Source: Planctomycetota bacterium
GTDB lineage: Bacteria > Planctomycetota > Phycisphaerae > UBA1845
Assembly: GCA_024280855.1 (NCBI GenBank)
Contig: JAJRPG010000069.1
Coordinates: 1-64,000, forward strand
Reading direction: 5' to 3'
DNA length: 64,000 nt
Part shown: piece by piece, positions 8,974-18,170 of the stretch
How the letters are laid out: every line of letters starts with the position of its first letter
Position numbering within the stretch: the stretch's first letter is position 1
Notes under the pieces: model-generated
What the model saw: only the letters and a program-made list of their open reading frames with translations
Told to the model about the DNA's origin: nothing
The model's database searches: none
Made by a program: the position numbers and the translations under genes

Positions 8974-10428
8974 ATGACCGCCATGAAAAGAATTATGTGG
9001 TGCGGGGTGATAGCTTTTATGCTGAACGGAAGTGCCGTCTCGGCGTCACCTCCGGCGAAGTTGGCGTTACAGGGTGGTCGCATCATTCCGGTCGTGGGTG
9101 AAGATATTGCTGTTGGAACGATTTTAATTGAGAACGGGAAAATCGCTGCGATCGGAAAAGATGTTGAGATTCCGTATGATGCGATGGTGGTTGACGTGTC
9201 GGGGCAGGTTCTGTTTCCCGGCATGGTGGATGTTCATTCGTCGCGCGGGCTGGATATTCGGAACGAGCCATTACCAGTGACACCATTTTTAGACGTGTAT
9301 GACGCGTTTGATCCATCCAAGCTGTATTTTGAAGATGCGCTGCGTGACGGTGTGACGTCTATTCATGTGATCGTGGCTAATAATTGCGTGATTGGCGGGC
9401 TTAGTCGGGTGGTGCATCCTATTGGGATTACGCCGGACGAGATGACGCAGGATGTACACACTTCATTGAAGTTAAGTATCGCGCCGAAGCGCCGGTCTGA
9501 TCGTATGGTGCAGATGGCTACTCTTCGCGAAACTTTTCTTGAGCTGTCTGACTACTTGGAAGATTTGGCTGAGACGAAGTATGAGGAATCTCTGGAAGAT
9601 AAAGATGAGAAGATTGATGTTGGCCCGGACGAGGCGATTGAGCGTGGTCGCAAATTAATTCGTAGCGATGATTATGACGATAAGCACGCGAATTTAGTGA
9701 AGCTCACGCGCGGTAAACTTGGCGCGTTTGTGTATTGCGAGACGGGTGGAGATGTTAGCCGGGCGATTAAGCTGGCGAAGGATAATGGTTTCTTTGATCG
9801 CATGACGTTTGTGCTTGGGGCTGCGTGCTATAAGGCTGCCGCTGAAATTAAGGCTTCAAAGCGACCTGTCGTGCTGGGGCCTGAATTGATTTATCGAGAG
9901 CGTAACGCGATTACGGGTGAGATGACTGAGACTTTTGTGCCAGAAGTATTTGCTGATGCTCGTATTAAGTTTTCGTTGCTTCCAAATCCGAATGGATCGT
10001 TGGGAGAGCGGTATTTGAATTATCAGGCGGCTCGTTGTGTGCGTAACGGCGTGACGCGGAAGAAGGCGTTGAGTTCTATTACGATTAATCCGGCGAAGGC
10101 TTTGGGAATGAAGGATCGAATTGGATCACTCGAAGTTGGAAAGATCGCGAACATCGTCGTGTTTTCTGGTGATCCGCTGGATTTTAATAGCTGGGTGGAT
10201 CAAGTTTATGTCAACGGGATTCGAGCGTATTCGCGTGAGACGGACGTGCGGCTGAATCGGTTGTTTGGAGATGAAACTTCTGAGACGCAATCCGAAGATG
10301 ATAAAGATAAAATTGATGAGGAAGTTCCGGCGAAGGATGCGGTAGAGAAGGCTAAGTCCGCTGCACCTGTCGGTGATAAAATTGACGCGGAAACTAAAGG
10401 TACGGATGAGTCGAAACAAGGATCATAG
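8974..10428 (+). CDS. Exported amidohydrolase-like protein 4 (partial metal motif)
   Basis: 484 residues from the ATG at 8974, chosen because GGGAGG lies six bases upstream; an upstream in-frame GTG/ATG extension overlaps gene 3 and would bury the signal peptide ('MKRIMWCGVIAFML'). The motif strand reads 'FPGMVDVHSS': the first His of HxH is kept and the second is Ser. A charged helical segment ('YLEDLAETKYEESLEDKDEK') sits where the other paralogues have their insert. After the usual 'GSLEVGKIANIVVFSGDPLD' there is a ~55-residue acidic, Lys-rich C-terminal tail that no sibling has. It is separated from gene 3 by 55 bases, the largest gap in the operon. Confidence 0.85.
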   Translation: MTAMKRIMWCGVIAFMLNGSAVSASPPAKLALQGGRIIPVVGEDIAVGTILIENGKIAAIGKDVEIPYDAMVVDVSGQVLFPGMVDVHSSRGLDIRNEPLPVTPFLDVYDAFDPSKLYFEDALRDGVTSIHVIVANNCVIGGLSRVVHPIGITPDEMTQDVHTSLKLSIAPKRRSDRMVQMATLRETFLELSDYLEDLAETKYEESLEDKDEKIDVGPDEAIERGRKLIRSDDYDDKHANLVKLTRGKLGAFVYCETGGDVSRAIKLAKDNGFFDRMTFVLGAACYKAAAEIKASKRPVVLGPELIYRERNAITGEMTETFVPEVFADARIKFSLLPNPNGSLGERYLNYQAARCVRNGVTRKKALSSITINPAKALGMKDRIGSLEVGKIANIVVFSGDPLDFNSWVDQVYVNGIRAYSRETDVRLNRLFGDETSETQSEDDKDKIDEEVPAKDAVEKAKSAAPVGDKIDAETKGTDESKQGS

Positions 10429-10432
10429 TTTG

Positions 10433-13219
10433 ATGAGTTGTATCGACTTTCATTTGTATGCTCGACGCTGCGTGTCCAAGCTATGCTTGTTGATGGCTAT
10501 CGTTGGCGCTTTGTCTCCTGCTGTAGCTCAAGCGGATGATGCTTTGTCTTTTGTGATTGTGGCTAAACGGGTGATTACGGCAGATGCGCAAGGTGTGTGG
10601 TCGTATCAGCCTGGTGTGGTGATTGTTCGGCAGGGTAAGATTGTGGCTGTCGGGGATGCGACGACGCATGAAATTCCGAGCGACTTACGACTTATTCAAT
10701 ATCCTGATGCGACTGTGATGCCAGGGCTGGTGTGCGCGGCTAGTGATTTGGTTTCCCCTCACACGGGTGATGAATCGGTGGCTGGTGGGTATGGGGCGAT
10801 TGATAGTTTTGACCCTTATGGTTCTTACGATGCCGCGCTGGCTGGAGGGGTGACGACGGTTCATCTGAATCCTGGTCATCATCGATTGCTTTCCGGGCAG
10901 GGGGCGGTAGTTAAGCTTGGTGGGCCTCGCGATGGTATGGTCTTGCTGCGGCATTCTGATTTGACGGTTACGTTTTCTGAGGCTGCGGCGAATCCGCCGC
11001 GTGATGTTACATATCAAACGCCTTCTTCTTCAGACCTTGCGATAGTGCCAGGTGTGCGGCAGCGTCCAAATTCTCGCATGGGAATGGCTTTGGGGCTAGA
11101 TGAAGCGCTCGTATGGGTGATGAATGATCCCGCAAATGTTCATGCTATTGCTTTAAGGCAAGCATGGAAATCGAATATGCCGCTGCGAATTCATGCCGAA
11201 AGGGCAGTGGACCTTCGGGCCGGGAGTCGTTATCTAAGGCAAAAAGATCGGGCAGGCTATCTTGTTGGGGGGCATGAAGCGGGGCTGGTGAAGGAATTAT
11301 TGGGCAATGAGGGCGTGCCAGTTGTGTACCAGTTAGGCGCTGCGATGCGCGGCATGGTTGAGGATATTGGCTTTGATCCGGAAGCGATTGAGGCTGACCT
11401 TAGCGCTTTGCAGAAGTTGTCGTCATCTCATTTGGCTTTAGCGGTTTCACCGGGCTTAGCGGTAGGTGATTTGCGGGTAGCAGCAGGTTTGGCGCTGCGG
11501 GCTGGTTTGTCTGAAAGGCAAGTGATCGAGGCTGTGACGTCCGTGCCGGCGAAGCTTCTTGGCGTGAGTGATCGTGTGGGGGCTATTGCTGTAGGCCTTG
11601 ATGCTGATTTGATTGTTTTGTCGGGTGGGGCGTTATCTACTTCGAGTCATGTGCGAAGGGTTTATATTGGTGGCGCGTTGGCGTTTGAAGCGCCGGATGC
11701 GCAGGCGATTGTGGTTCATGCCGATGTAGTATGGGTTAGCCCGGACGAGCAATTTGAGCATGGCGCGGTGCTTGTTGAAAATGGAAAGATCACTGCGGTT
11801 GGTAAGACCGTGCCTCATCCGCCATTTGCCAAAGTAATTGAGGGCGGGCCTGGTTCTTATGTGACGCCTGGATTTATTGATGCGCGTGGTCATCTAGGAT
11901 TGGATGGCGATTCGAGTTCGCCGGGGCCTGAGATTTCGTTGTCACGAATTATGGGTGTTACGGGGCAGCCTGAATGGCGGGTGGCGGCGTCTGGCGTTAC
12001 TTCGGTGATGCTGTCTCCGTACGGGGCATCATCGCAGGGGTCGCAACTTTCACTTATTAAAACTGCTGGTGTATCACGGGTTAGCCGAACGGTTAGGGAT
12101 ACGGCGGGTGTATATTTCCGTATGGTTGGGCAAGACCCTGGAAAAATTTCTGAGACCTTGAGCAAACGGTTTGAGTCTGCGAAAAAATATCTGGGAAAAT
12201 GGAAGAAGTACGAAAAAGAATTAGCGGAATGGAAAGAGAAGCGTGCCAAGGGCGAGTCAGTCAATGGAGATGAAAAGAGCGAAGAAACTTCAGAAGCTTC
12301 GTCAGACGCTGATCCTATTACGGGGACGTGGTCGGTTAATATCAGTGGCGGTCCACTTCCCGAACCGCAAACGGCGACGATGCGGCTGAAGTTGGATGGC
12401 GAAGATGTAGAAGGCCGAATATCTATTCCTGGTGCGCCGGAAGATGTGAAAGTGTCAGGCGTTTTTGCGGACGATCATCTGTCTGCAGAAATTGTACTAG
12501 ACGTCGATGGCCTGGATAACCCAACCATCGAAGCGGACTTGGTTGCTGAAGATCAACTGGTTGGAAAAGTCAGCGTGCAGGGCATGGAGATTGACCTGGA
12601 TGCTGAACGTACTGATAAGAGTGATGTACAATTTAAGGTGGTTAAGCACAAGACGCGTGGTAAAGATGGTCGGCCTTTGCCGCCTAAGGTTGAAGCGGGT
12701 TTAGAGCCTTTACGAAAGGCGTTAGAAAAGAAAATTCCGATTGTCGTAGCGGTGGATTCAGCTGCGGAAATCGATTCGGTATTGAAGGCTGTGAAGGCAT
12801 TTGAAATTGATGTTGTACTCGTCGGTGCAAAGAGCGCGGAAGTTCATGCTTCGGTGTTGTTAGAAGAAAATGTTGGCGTCATCGTTCCGAAGCAGATGGT
12901 GCGATGGCGTAATCACCAGCGATATCATCAGGCTGATGTACTGAGTCGGCGTGGCGTGATGGTGGCTTTTCAGAGTGACGGTGAGGATAGTGCCAGGTCA
13001 TTGCCACTGATTGGTTTACACGCCGTAGAACGAGGTATGTCGGCTGATGCTGCCATTGCGGCGTTTACAACTAACCCTGCCAAAATGTTTCATCTACAAG
13101 ACCGGATTGGGGCGTTGAAGGTTGGTCTTGATGCGGATTTAGTTCTTTTTAGCGGTCATCCTTTCGCGCTGGAGAGTCGCGTCTTGCGGGTGATGATTAA
13201 CGGAGAAGAAGTGAAATGA
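10433..13219 (+). CDS. Double amidohydrolase-like fusion with inserted beta domain
   Basis: 928 residues, twice the family length. Two complete amidohydrolase-like halves follow one signal peptide ('LCLLMAIVGALSPAVAQA'). The first half runs to ~residue 415, with 'MPGLVCAASD' at the metal strand and 'GAIAVGLDADLIVLSG' at its end. The second half starts near 420 ('GAVLVENGKITAVG') and has 'TPGFIDARGH' (only the second His) and a final 'GALKVGLDADLVLFSG'. The second half carries a charged coiled-coil-like stretch. At ~626-729 it has a beta-rich domain beginning 'GTWSVNISG', lipocalin-like in flavour. The ATG at 10433 (AAGGA ten bases upstream) is preferred to 10406, which overlaps gene 4. It overlaps the next gene by four bases (ATGA). 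Confidence 0.85.
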   Translation: MSCIDFHLYARRCVSKLCLLMAIVGALSPAVAQADDALSFVIVAKRVITADAQGVWSYQPGVVIVRQGKIVAVGDATTHEIPSDLRLIQYPDATVMPGLVCAASDLVSPHTGDESVAGGYGAIDSFDPYGSYDAALAGGVTTVHLNPGHHRLLSGQGAVVKLGGPRDGMVLLRHSDLTVTFSEAAANPPRDVTYQTPSSSDLAIVPGVRQRPNSRMGMALGLDEALVWVMNDPANVHAIALRQAWKSNMPLRIHAERAVDLRAGSRYLRQKDRAGYLVGGHEAGLVKELLGNEGVPVVYQLGAAMRGMVEDIGFDPEAIEADLSALQKLSSSHLALAVSPGLAVGDLRVAAGLALRAGLSERQVIEAVTSVPAKLLGVSDRVGAIAVGLDADLIVLSGGALSTSSHVRRVYIGGALAFEAPDAQAIVVHADVVWVSPDEQFEHGAVLVENGKITAVGKTVPHPPFAKVIEGGPGSYVTPGFIDARGHLGLDGDSSSPGPEISLSRIMGVTGQPEWRVAASGVTSVMLSPYGASSQGSQLSLIKTAGVSRVSRTVRDTAGVYFRMVGQDPGKISETLSKRFESAKKYLGKWKKYEKELAEWKEKRAKGESVNGDEKSEETSEASSDADPITGTWSVNISGGPLPEPQTATMRLKLDGEDVEGRISIPGAPEDVKVSGVFADDHLSAEIVLDVDGLDNPTIEADLVAEDQLVGKVSVQGMEIDLDAERTDKSDVQFKVVKHKTRGKDGRPLPPKVEAGLEPLRKALEKKIPIVVAVDSAAEIDSVLKAVKAFEIDVVLVGAKSAEVHASVLLEENVGVIVPKQMVRWRNHQRYHQADVLSRRGVMVAFQSDGEDSARSLPLIGLHAVERGMSADAAIAAFTTNPAKMFHLQDRIGALKVGLDADLVLFSGHPFALESRVLRVMINGEEVK

Positions 13220-14508
13220 TCGCTTATTATCCTTTGAGGTCGTGTAATACTTTCAATAATTTCCTAGGCGTGCGCGCACTGGCTTTGCTTCTTGGCTTTG
13301 CGATTTTCGGAGCGGGAATTGTTCGTGCTGAAGACTCAGGAAAGTCGGGACGTATAGCTGTTCGTGCGGGAAAAGTTATTACGATGGATAAGGATGATGT
13401 CGTTGTAAACAACGCGGTCATTCTTATTAAAGATGGTAAGATCGTGCGGGTTGGTGAAGCGTCCAAAGTGAAAATCCCGCAGGGCTATCGTGTGATCGAC
13501 GCATTGGATCGTTGGGTTGTGCCTGGCTTGATCGATTGCCACAACCATACGGCTGGTTCGCTTATGGACCTTAATGATATGGTCTATCTAACAAATCCCG
13601 GACTAAGAACGCTGGAAACGGTGATGCCCGAAAGTGAAAATATCAAGCAGGGGCGTGCCGGCGGCGTGACATCTGTGCTGCTTATTCCTGGTAGCGGTAC
13701 GAACATGAGTGGGTTTGGTACGGTTACGAAAATGGGCGGCGATACCGTTGATGATATGGTCATGCGATCTCCTGGCTCATTGAAAATTGCCCAAGCTGGG
13801 AATCCCGAATGGTATTGGTTTGGCGTTGGCCGAAGTTATATGAATTATAATACGCGGCAGACGTTATTAAAGGCTAAGGCTTATCACGAATCCTGGGAGG
13901 CTTTTGAGTCTGGTGATAGCGCCGTGGAGCCTGATTACAATCCGATTTTCGCAGGCTTTCGAGGCTTGTTTTCTCGGGAGTTTCCGGTGTCGGTTCATAC
14001 GCAGATATATCAAGTGTTGATGACGACTGTGGATATGTTGACTAAAAAGCTGAAGCTTCGCACGGTGTTGGATCATTGTACGTTTGATGCGTTCAAGCTG
14101 GCGCCGTTGGTGACGAAGACGGATGCTTATACGGTGAATGGGCCTAGGCAGTTTTGGTTTGATCGTAGTCAGCGGAAGATGAATGGTAATGCGGCGCGAT
14201 GGTGGCAGGGTGGGGTGCATAAGTTGGGGATCAATACGGATGCGCCGGTGATTCCTCAAGAAGAGCTACCCTATCAAGCGGCGATGGCTTGTTGGTATGG
14301 TTGGCTTCCGTATCCGGCGCTGCGTGGGCTGACGAGGATTCCGTCGGAGGCGTTGATGGTGGATAAGCGAATTGGTTCGATCGAAGTAGGTAAGGATGCC
14401 GACCTGGGTATTTGGACGGGAGACCCTATTGATCCGCGTTCTTCTTGTGAGCTGACGATTATCGATGGTCGCATTGTCTATGATGCCGATGTGAGGAGGC
14501 GTTTTTAG
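13216..14508 (+). CDS. Exported amidohydrolase with intact HxH metal site
   Basis: 430 residues, imidazolonepropionase-like amidohydrolase. It is the only member of the array with a full metal signature: His109-x-His111 in 'GLIDCHNHT', His261 ('SVHTQIY'), His287 ('LDHCTF') and Asp342 ('GINTDAPV'). These correspond to the strand 1, 5, 6 and 8 ligands of the superfamily. The signal peptide ends near 'GIVRA', placing it outside the cytoplasm. It lacks the charged insert. The substrate is unknown; cyclic amides, amino-acid derivatives or dipeptides are typical for the family. It is coupled to the genes on both sides (ATGA overlap upstream, zero spacing downstream), so it is made together with the degenerate paralogues. 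Confidence 0.9.
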   Translation: MIAYYPLRSCNTFNNFLGVRALALLLGFAIFGAGIVRAEDSGKSGRIAVRAGKVITMDKDDVVVNNAVILIKDGKIVRVGEASKVKIPQGYRVIDALDRWVVPGLIDCHNHTAGSLMDLNDMVYLTNPGLRTLETVMPESENIKQGRAGGVTSVLLIPGSGTNMSGFGTVTKMGGDTVDDMVMRSPGSLKIAQAGNPEWYWFGVGRSYMNYNTRQTLLKAKAYHESWEAFESGDSAVEPDYNPIFAGFRGLFSREFPVSVHTQIYQVLMTTVDMLTKKLKLRTVLDHCTFDAFKLAPLVTKTDAYTVNGPRQFWFDRSQRKMNGNAARWWQGGVHKLGINTDAPVIPQEELPYQAAMACWYGWLPYPALRGLTRIPSEALMVDKRIGSIEVGKDADLGIWTGDPIDPRSSCELTIIDGRIVYDADVRRRF

Positions 14509-15924
14509 ATGATCCGGTTACACAAGATAAAATTTAGTGCCTACGTCGTGACACTGGCTTGGCTTGGTTGTGGCTTAACCATGACTTCGGCATTGGCCGG
14601 TGATGATGGCGAGTCGAAATTTGTAGTTATCAAAGCGGCACATGTGATAACTATTTCAGGCGATAACCATTCGCCAGGCATTATCGTGATCGAAGATGGT
14701 CGCATCTCGGCTGTGGGAAGCGATTTGGAGTACCCGCCTTCCGCAAAAGTGATACACGCACCGCGAGAAACCGTGACACCGGGATTGGTGTTGCCGCGTA
14801 GTCGATATGGCTTGCCTTCGTACTCCAGGAATGGTGTGCATGGCGATCAAAAAGCCGCCTCTGAAATTTATCTGGACGAAAGAGATTTTGAGGCTTTGTT
14901 GAAGGCTGGTTTTACATCTGTTGGATTCGTTCCGGATGGCAGCGGTATTGTCGGGTTAGCCTCGGCTTATCGAACGGCGGGGGATGATGATTTGCGTTTG
15001 CTCAAAGAGGATGCGTATCTTTACGCGATTCCCAATTGGCAAGCTCAGGGAAAAGCTAATCTTCGCGGGGCTTTTAAGAAAGCTCAGGAAGAAATTGATA
15101 AGGTAGATAAAGCCCGTAAGGAATGGGACGAAAAGAGAAAGAAGGAAGCCGAAGAGGCGAAGAAAAAGGCCGGTGAAGATTCGCCTAAGGACGAGCCTGT
15201 CGAAGATGAAGGGGATGAGGGCAAGGAGAGGCCTGGGGTTTCCCGGCGAGGTTTGAACGGTGAAGAAGAAAAGAATGAGGCCAAGCCTGCTGAACCTGAT
15301 GAAGGAGCCGAGAAGAAAGAGGAAGCGTTTGTACCTCCTAAGATCGATCCGAAGTATCAGCCTTTGGTTGATATGATTCAGCATAAAGAGGGCGCACGAA
15401 TGTTGGTTCGCCTGGGCAGGGCTTCGGACCTATTGCATATGTTTGATGCGCTGGAAGGCTTTGATGATTTAGATGTTGATGTCGAATTCAAGAGCCGGCG
15501 TGCCACCAGTGATTTGCTTCATGTTATTGACGGGATTGGCGAGAAGGAGATGCGCATTCTTCTTTCACCTGTAGTCAATTATGTGCCTTATACAAATTTT
15601 AGATATAACGCGGTGAATCAGTTGGCGAAGGCTGGTGCGAAAATTGCTTTCGTTCCTGTCAGGGATAACGAATTGGAGTTTGGGCGAATGACGCAGCGAA
15701 TGGCTGAGCTTGTCCGGGCGGGGCTGCCTGAGGATAAGTCGCTGCGTGCGGTGACGCTTGAGCCTGCGATGTTGATGGGGATTGATAAAGAGGTTGGTTC
15801 GATTGAAAAGGATAAGGCTGCGGACCTTGTTTTTTGGGATAGTGATCCGCTTGACCCTCATGGAAAAGTTACGCGTGTGATGATTCTGGGTGAGATGGTT
15901 TGGAAGGCGGAAGAGTCGCAATGA
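14509..15924 (+). CDS. Exported amidohydrolase-like protein 7 (HxH motif lost)
   Basis: 471 residues. The ATG directly follows the preceding TAG, with GAGGAGG about nine bases upstream. The signal peptide covers the first ~31 residues ('LAWLGCGLTMTSALA'). The motif strand reads 'TPGLVLPRSR', with no metal ligands. Residues ~190-280 are a long Lys/Glu/Asp-rich insert predicted to be helical then disordered. The fold tail 'GSIEKDKAADLVFWDSDPLD' remains. The short barrel relative to insert length suggests a scaffold or binding subunit rather than an enzyme. It overlaps gene 8 by four bases. Confidence 0.85.
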   Translation: MIRLHKIKFSAYVVTLAWLGCGLTMTSALAGDDGESKFVVIKAAHVITISGDNHSPGIIVIEDGRISAVGSDLEYPPSAKVIHAPRETVTPGLVLPRSRYGLPSYSRNGVHGDQKAASEIYLDERDFEALLKAGFTSVGFVPDGSGIVGLASAYRTAGDDDLRLLKEDAYLYAIPNWQAQGKANLRGAFKKAQEEIDKVDKARKEWDEKRKKEAEEAKKKAGEDSPKDEPVEDEGDEGKERPGVSRRGLNGEEEKNEAKPAEPDEGAEKKEEAFVPPKIDPKYQPLVDMIQHKEGARMLVRLGRASDLLHMFDALEGFDDLDVDVEFKSRRATSDLLHVIDGIGEKEMRILLSPVVNYVPYTNFRYNAVNQLAKAGAKIAFVPVRDNELEFGRMTQRMAELVRAGLPEDKSLRAVTLEPAMLMGIDKEVGSIEKDKAADLVFWDSDPLDPHGKVTRVMILGEMVWKAEESQ

Positions 15925-17282
15925 TGGTAGCCGAGATGAAAATTAAAAATCTTTGTCTACTGATTACGTTGATGGCGATAGTTGCCGCGCCTGCATGGAG
16001 TTTGGATGTAGACAAAGGTCAGGAAGATGTCAACACAAAGGCATCGGCGGAAACTGAAAAATCGTCTGACGAGAAAAAAGATAAGAAGCCTAAGAAAGAG
16101 GATAAGTTTTTTCATCTGACTGACGGCACGGTTCATACGGTGACGGGTGGGGTGTTGCGTGATATTTCTATTCTATGCAAGAATGGAAAAATTGTTGAGA
16201 TGGGGCAAGGCGTTACGGCCCCGGATAACGCTGAGACGTTAGATGCCAGTGGATATCATATTTATCCTGGGTTAGTCTCGGCTGATAGTGGCGGGATTTT
16301 TGGCTCGTCGGTGGAAAACTCGACCAATGTCTTCTCACTGCAAATGACGTTGGCATTAGCTGGTGGGATTACGACGGCAGCGACGGGTAATACGGCTGCG
16401 AAGCTTACTTTTGGTTCGACGGAAGGTTTGGTCGTTAAGCGTGACTTGTTTAAGTCGTTACGATATTCGTCAATCGAACCCAATGCGAAGTATGAGTTGC
16501 GGGCGAAGTTCGAAAAGGTCCGGCAGTATCTGCGTGAATATGAGGCTTATCAGGAAGATAAGAAACGTGACGATGAGGCTGAGGAGCCTGATAAGGAATG
16601 GCTGAAGGGTAAGTATCAAACTTGTTTGACGCTTATTAAGAAAAACGCTGTTGCGAAGTTTACGGCTAATAGTGCGCATGAATTGCTGGATGTGTGCGAC
16701 CTGGTTTCAACCTTTGATATCGACGCTGTGATTGTGGGGGCGGTGGAAGGTTGGACGGTAGCCTCGGAGCTTGCACGGGCGAATGTGTCCGTTGTTGTGA
16801 CTCCTCGAAAACGAGCCAGGTCGGATGAGCGTCTGAATCGTGCGAATGGTTCGAGTATTGAGAATGCTGCGATTCTTCATGAGCATGGCGTGCCTTTGGC
16901 GATTGTACCTGGCAACACTTCTGTGACGTTGTGGGGGTTAGCTGGTCGTGATTTGCTTCATCTTAATATGGAAGCGGCGTTCGCCGTGAGGGGCGGATTG
17001 TCGGAGGTTGCAGCTTTGCGGGCGATTACGATTGACTCGGCTAGGCTGCTTGGCGTTGAGCATCGTGTTGGTTCTATAGAGATTGGTAAGGACGCCGATT
17101 TTGCGATTACTGATGGTGACATTTTGCATTACATGACGCACACGCGTTGGACCGTTGTTGATGGCGAAGTCGTTTATGATAAATTCAAAGACACGCTCTT
17201 CGATCATATACGGCCTGACGGGGAATTAGAGTCTCCGCCGCCCGATGACTATTGGCCTAGACGGCTGGGCGACGATCAATGA
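15921..17282 (+). CDS. Exported amidohydrolase-like protein 8 (HxH motif lost)
   Basis: Last gene of the array, 453 residues from the ATG at 15921 that overlaps the previous stop (ATGA). The signal peptide ends near 'PAWSLD' and a Lys/Asp/Glu-rich linker of ~45 residues follows before the sandwich domain. The motif strand is 'YPGLVSADSG', with no metal ligands. A charged helical insert ('YLREYEAYQEDKKRDD') lies at the same place as in siblings 1, 5 and 7. The tail 'GSIEIGKDADFAITDGD' is present. The region that follows holds a terminator about 400 bases away, consistent with this being the operon end. Confidence 0.85.
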   Translation: MMVAEMKIKNLCLLITLMAIVAAPAWSLDVDKGQEDVNTKASAETEKSSDEKKDKKPKKEDKFFHLTDGTVHTVTGGVLRDISILCKNGKIVEMGQGVTAPDNAETLDASGYHIYPGLVSADSGGIFGSSVENSTNVFSLQMTLALAGGITTAATGNTAAKLTFGSTEGLVVKRDLFKSLRYSSIEPNAKYELRAKFEKVRQYLREYEAYQEDKKRDDEAEEPDKEWLKGKYQTCLTLIKKNAVAKFTANSAHELLDVCDLVSTFDIDAVIVGAVEGWTVASELARANVSVVVTPRKRARSDERLNRANGSSIENAAILHEHGVPLAIVPGNTSVTLWGLAGRDLLHLNMEAAFAVRGGLSEVAALRAITIDSARLLGVEHRVGSIEIGKDADFAITDGDILHYMTHTRWTVVDGEVVYDKFKDTLFDHIRPDGELESPPPDDYWPRRLGDDQ

Positions 17283-17395
17283 TGGTAGAGTAAGACGGTT
17301 CGTTTGCCCTTCGCGAAGTTCCATATCGTAGAAAAATTATTTACTAGATAACCAGTCATTGATGCACGAAGTCCGACTCCGATAAGACTTTTCGC

Positions 17396-17620
17396 ATGGT
17401 CAGCCAAATGCAAGCTGCTGATGTTGCAAATATCGTTGTGCCAGAGGTCGTGCAAGATTTGGCGGTAGCGCATAAAGACTTTTTACGGCGGCTGTGCTTT
17501 GGTAATGGTTCGCCAGGTCCGGCGATGTTGGATTCTTTGCGGGTGACGTCGCCAACTACGAGGACGATTGATCTTGATGCTCCGCAATTTCTTTTTGGCC
17601 ATCTGGACATTCATCATTAA
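17396..17620 (+). CDS. Possible small protein, 74 aa
   Basis: Uncertain. An open frame of 74 codons with ATG starts at 17396 and 17408 and a reasonable amino-acid mix ('VVPEVVQDLAVAHKDFLRRL', a plausible amphipathic helix). It has no clear ribosome-binding site and matches no family I know. The opposite strand is also open over 84 codons across the same bases, so one of the two may be a remnant of a real gene or both may be chance. Position between the amidohydrolase operon and the collagen genes gives no further clue. Confidence 0.2.
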   Translation: MVSQMQAADVANIVVPEVVQDLAVAHKDFLRRLCFGNGSPGPAMLDSLRVTSPTTRTIDLDAPQFLFGHLDIHH

Positions 17621-17630
17621 GGGCCAAGTG

Positions 17631-17654
17631 TCGTAGATAAACTAATTTCTACGA
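17631..17654. repeat. Inverted repeat TCGTAGA / TCTACGA
   Basis: TCGTAGA at 17631-17637 pairs with TCTACGA at 17648-17654. The TATCGTAGA sequence recurs at 17682-17690 and at 17324-17332. The meaning is unknown; it could be a regulator half-site or a small repeat family. Confidence 0.35.
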
Positions 17655-17690
17655 CCGATATTTAAGTAGCTAAACTAAATATATCGTAGA

Positions 17691-17718
17691 AGGGCGGGGC
17701 ATCATGCCTCGCCCTTAT
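17691..17718 (+). terminator. Probable intrinsic terminator
   Basis: AGGGCGGGGCA and TGCCTCGCCCT form an 11-bp GC-rich stem with one G-U pair and a three-base loop, followed by TTATTC, a weak U-tract. It lies downstream of the amidohydrolase operon and would separate it from the collagen-like genes. Confidence 0.6.
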
Positions 17719-18170
17719 TCATTACCGGACGCAGTTTTTGCGCATGTCCTTTGCTGCATAGAGAACGGTTCAGTTTCTCTTACTTTATTGTTGACCCAAT
17801 TCATACACCTAGATAGACTGAGTAGTTGATCCAGGGAGGGATAGCTGCGTGCTGGTTGGGCAGGCGAGTGTTTGTGGCGAGAATCGTAATCGCTACATGT
17901 TGTCGTGTGACTGGCTTTGTTAGTGCGGCTGAAAGTTGTCAGATTTGCCGAGCACATTTCAAGGGTTCGATCTGGCATGGCACTTCGTAAGGATGCGAGG
18001 ACCAAGAGATATTTGTATGGCGTTGAGTGGATAAACTCCGGACGCTTGTGGTCTTACATAGATTAAGATTAAGTAGTCCGGCTACACTAAACGACTTTTC
18101 TACTGATACAAGGCGCGCATGATTATGTCATGGGTGCAGATTTATGGTTTCGATGGAAGGCTAGAATGAA
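17719..18170. other. Leader region before the first collagen-like gene
   Basis: About 450 bases without a supported gene. GGAAGG at 18155-18160 serves the start at 18171. I see no riboswitch-like or tRNA-like fold. Confidence 0.5.
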
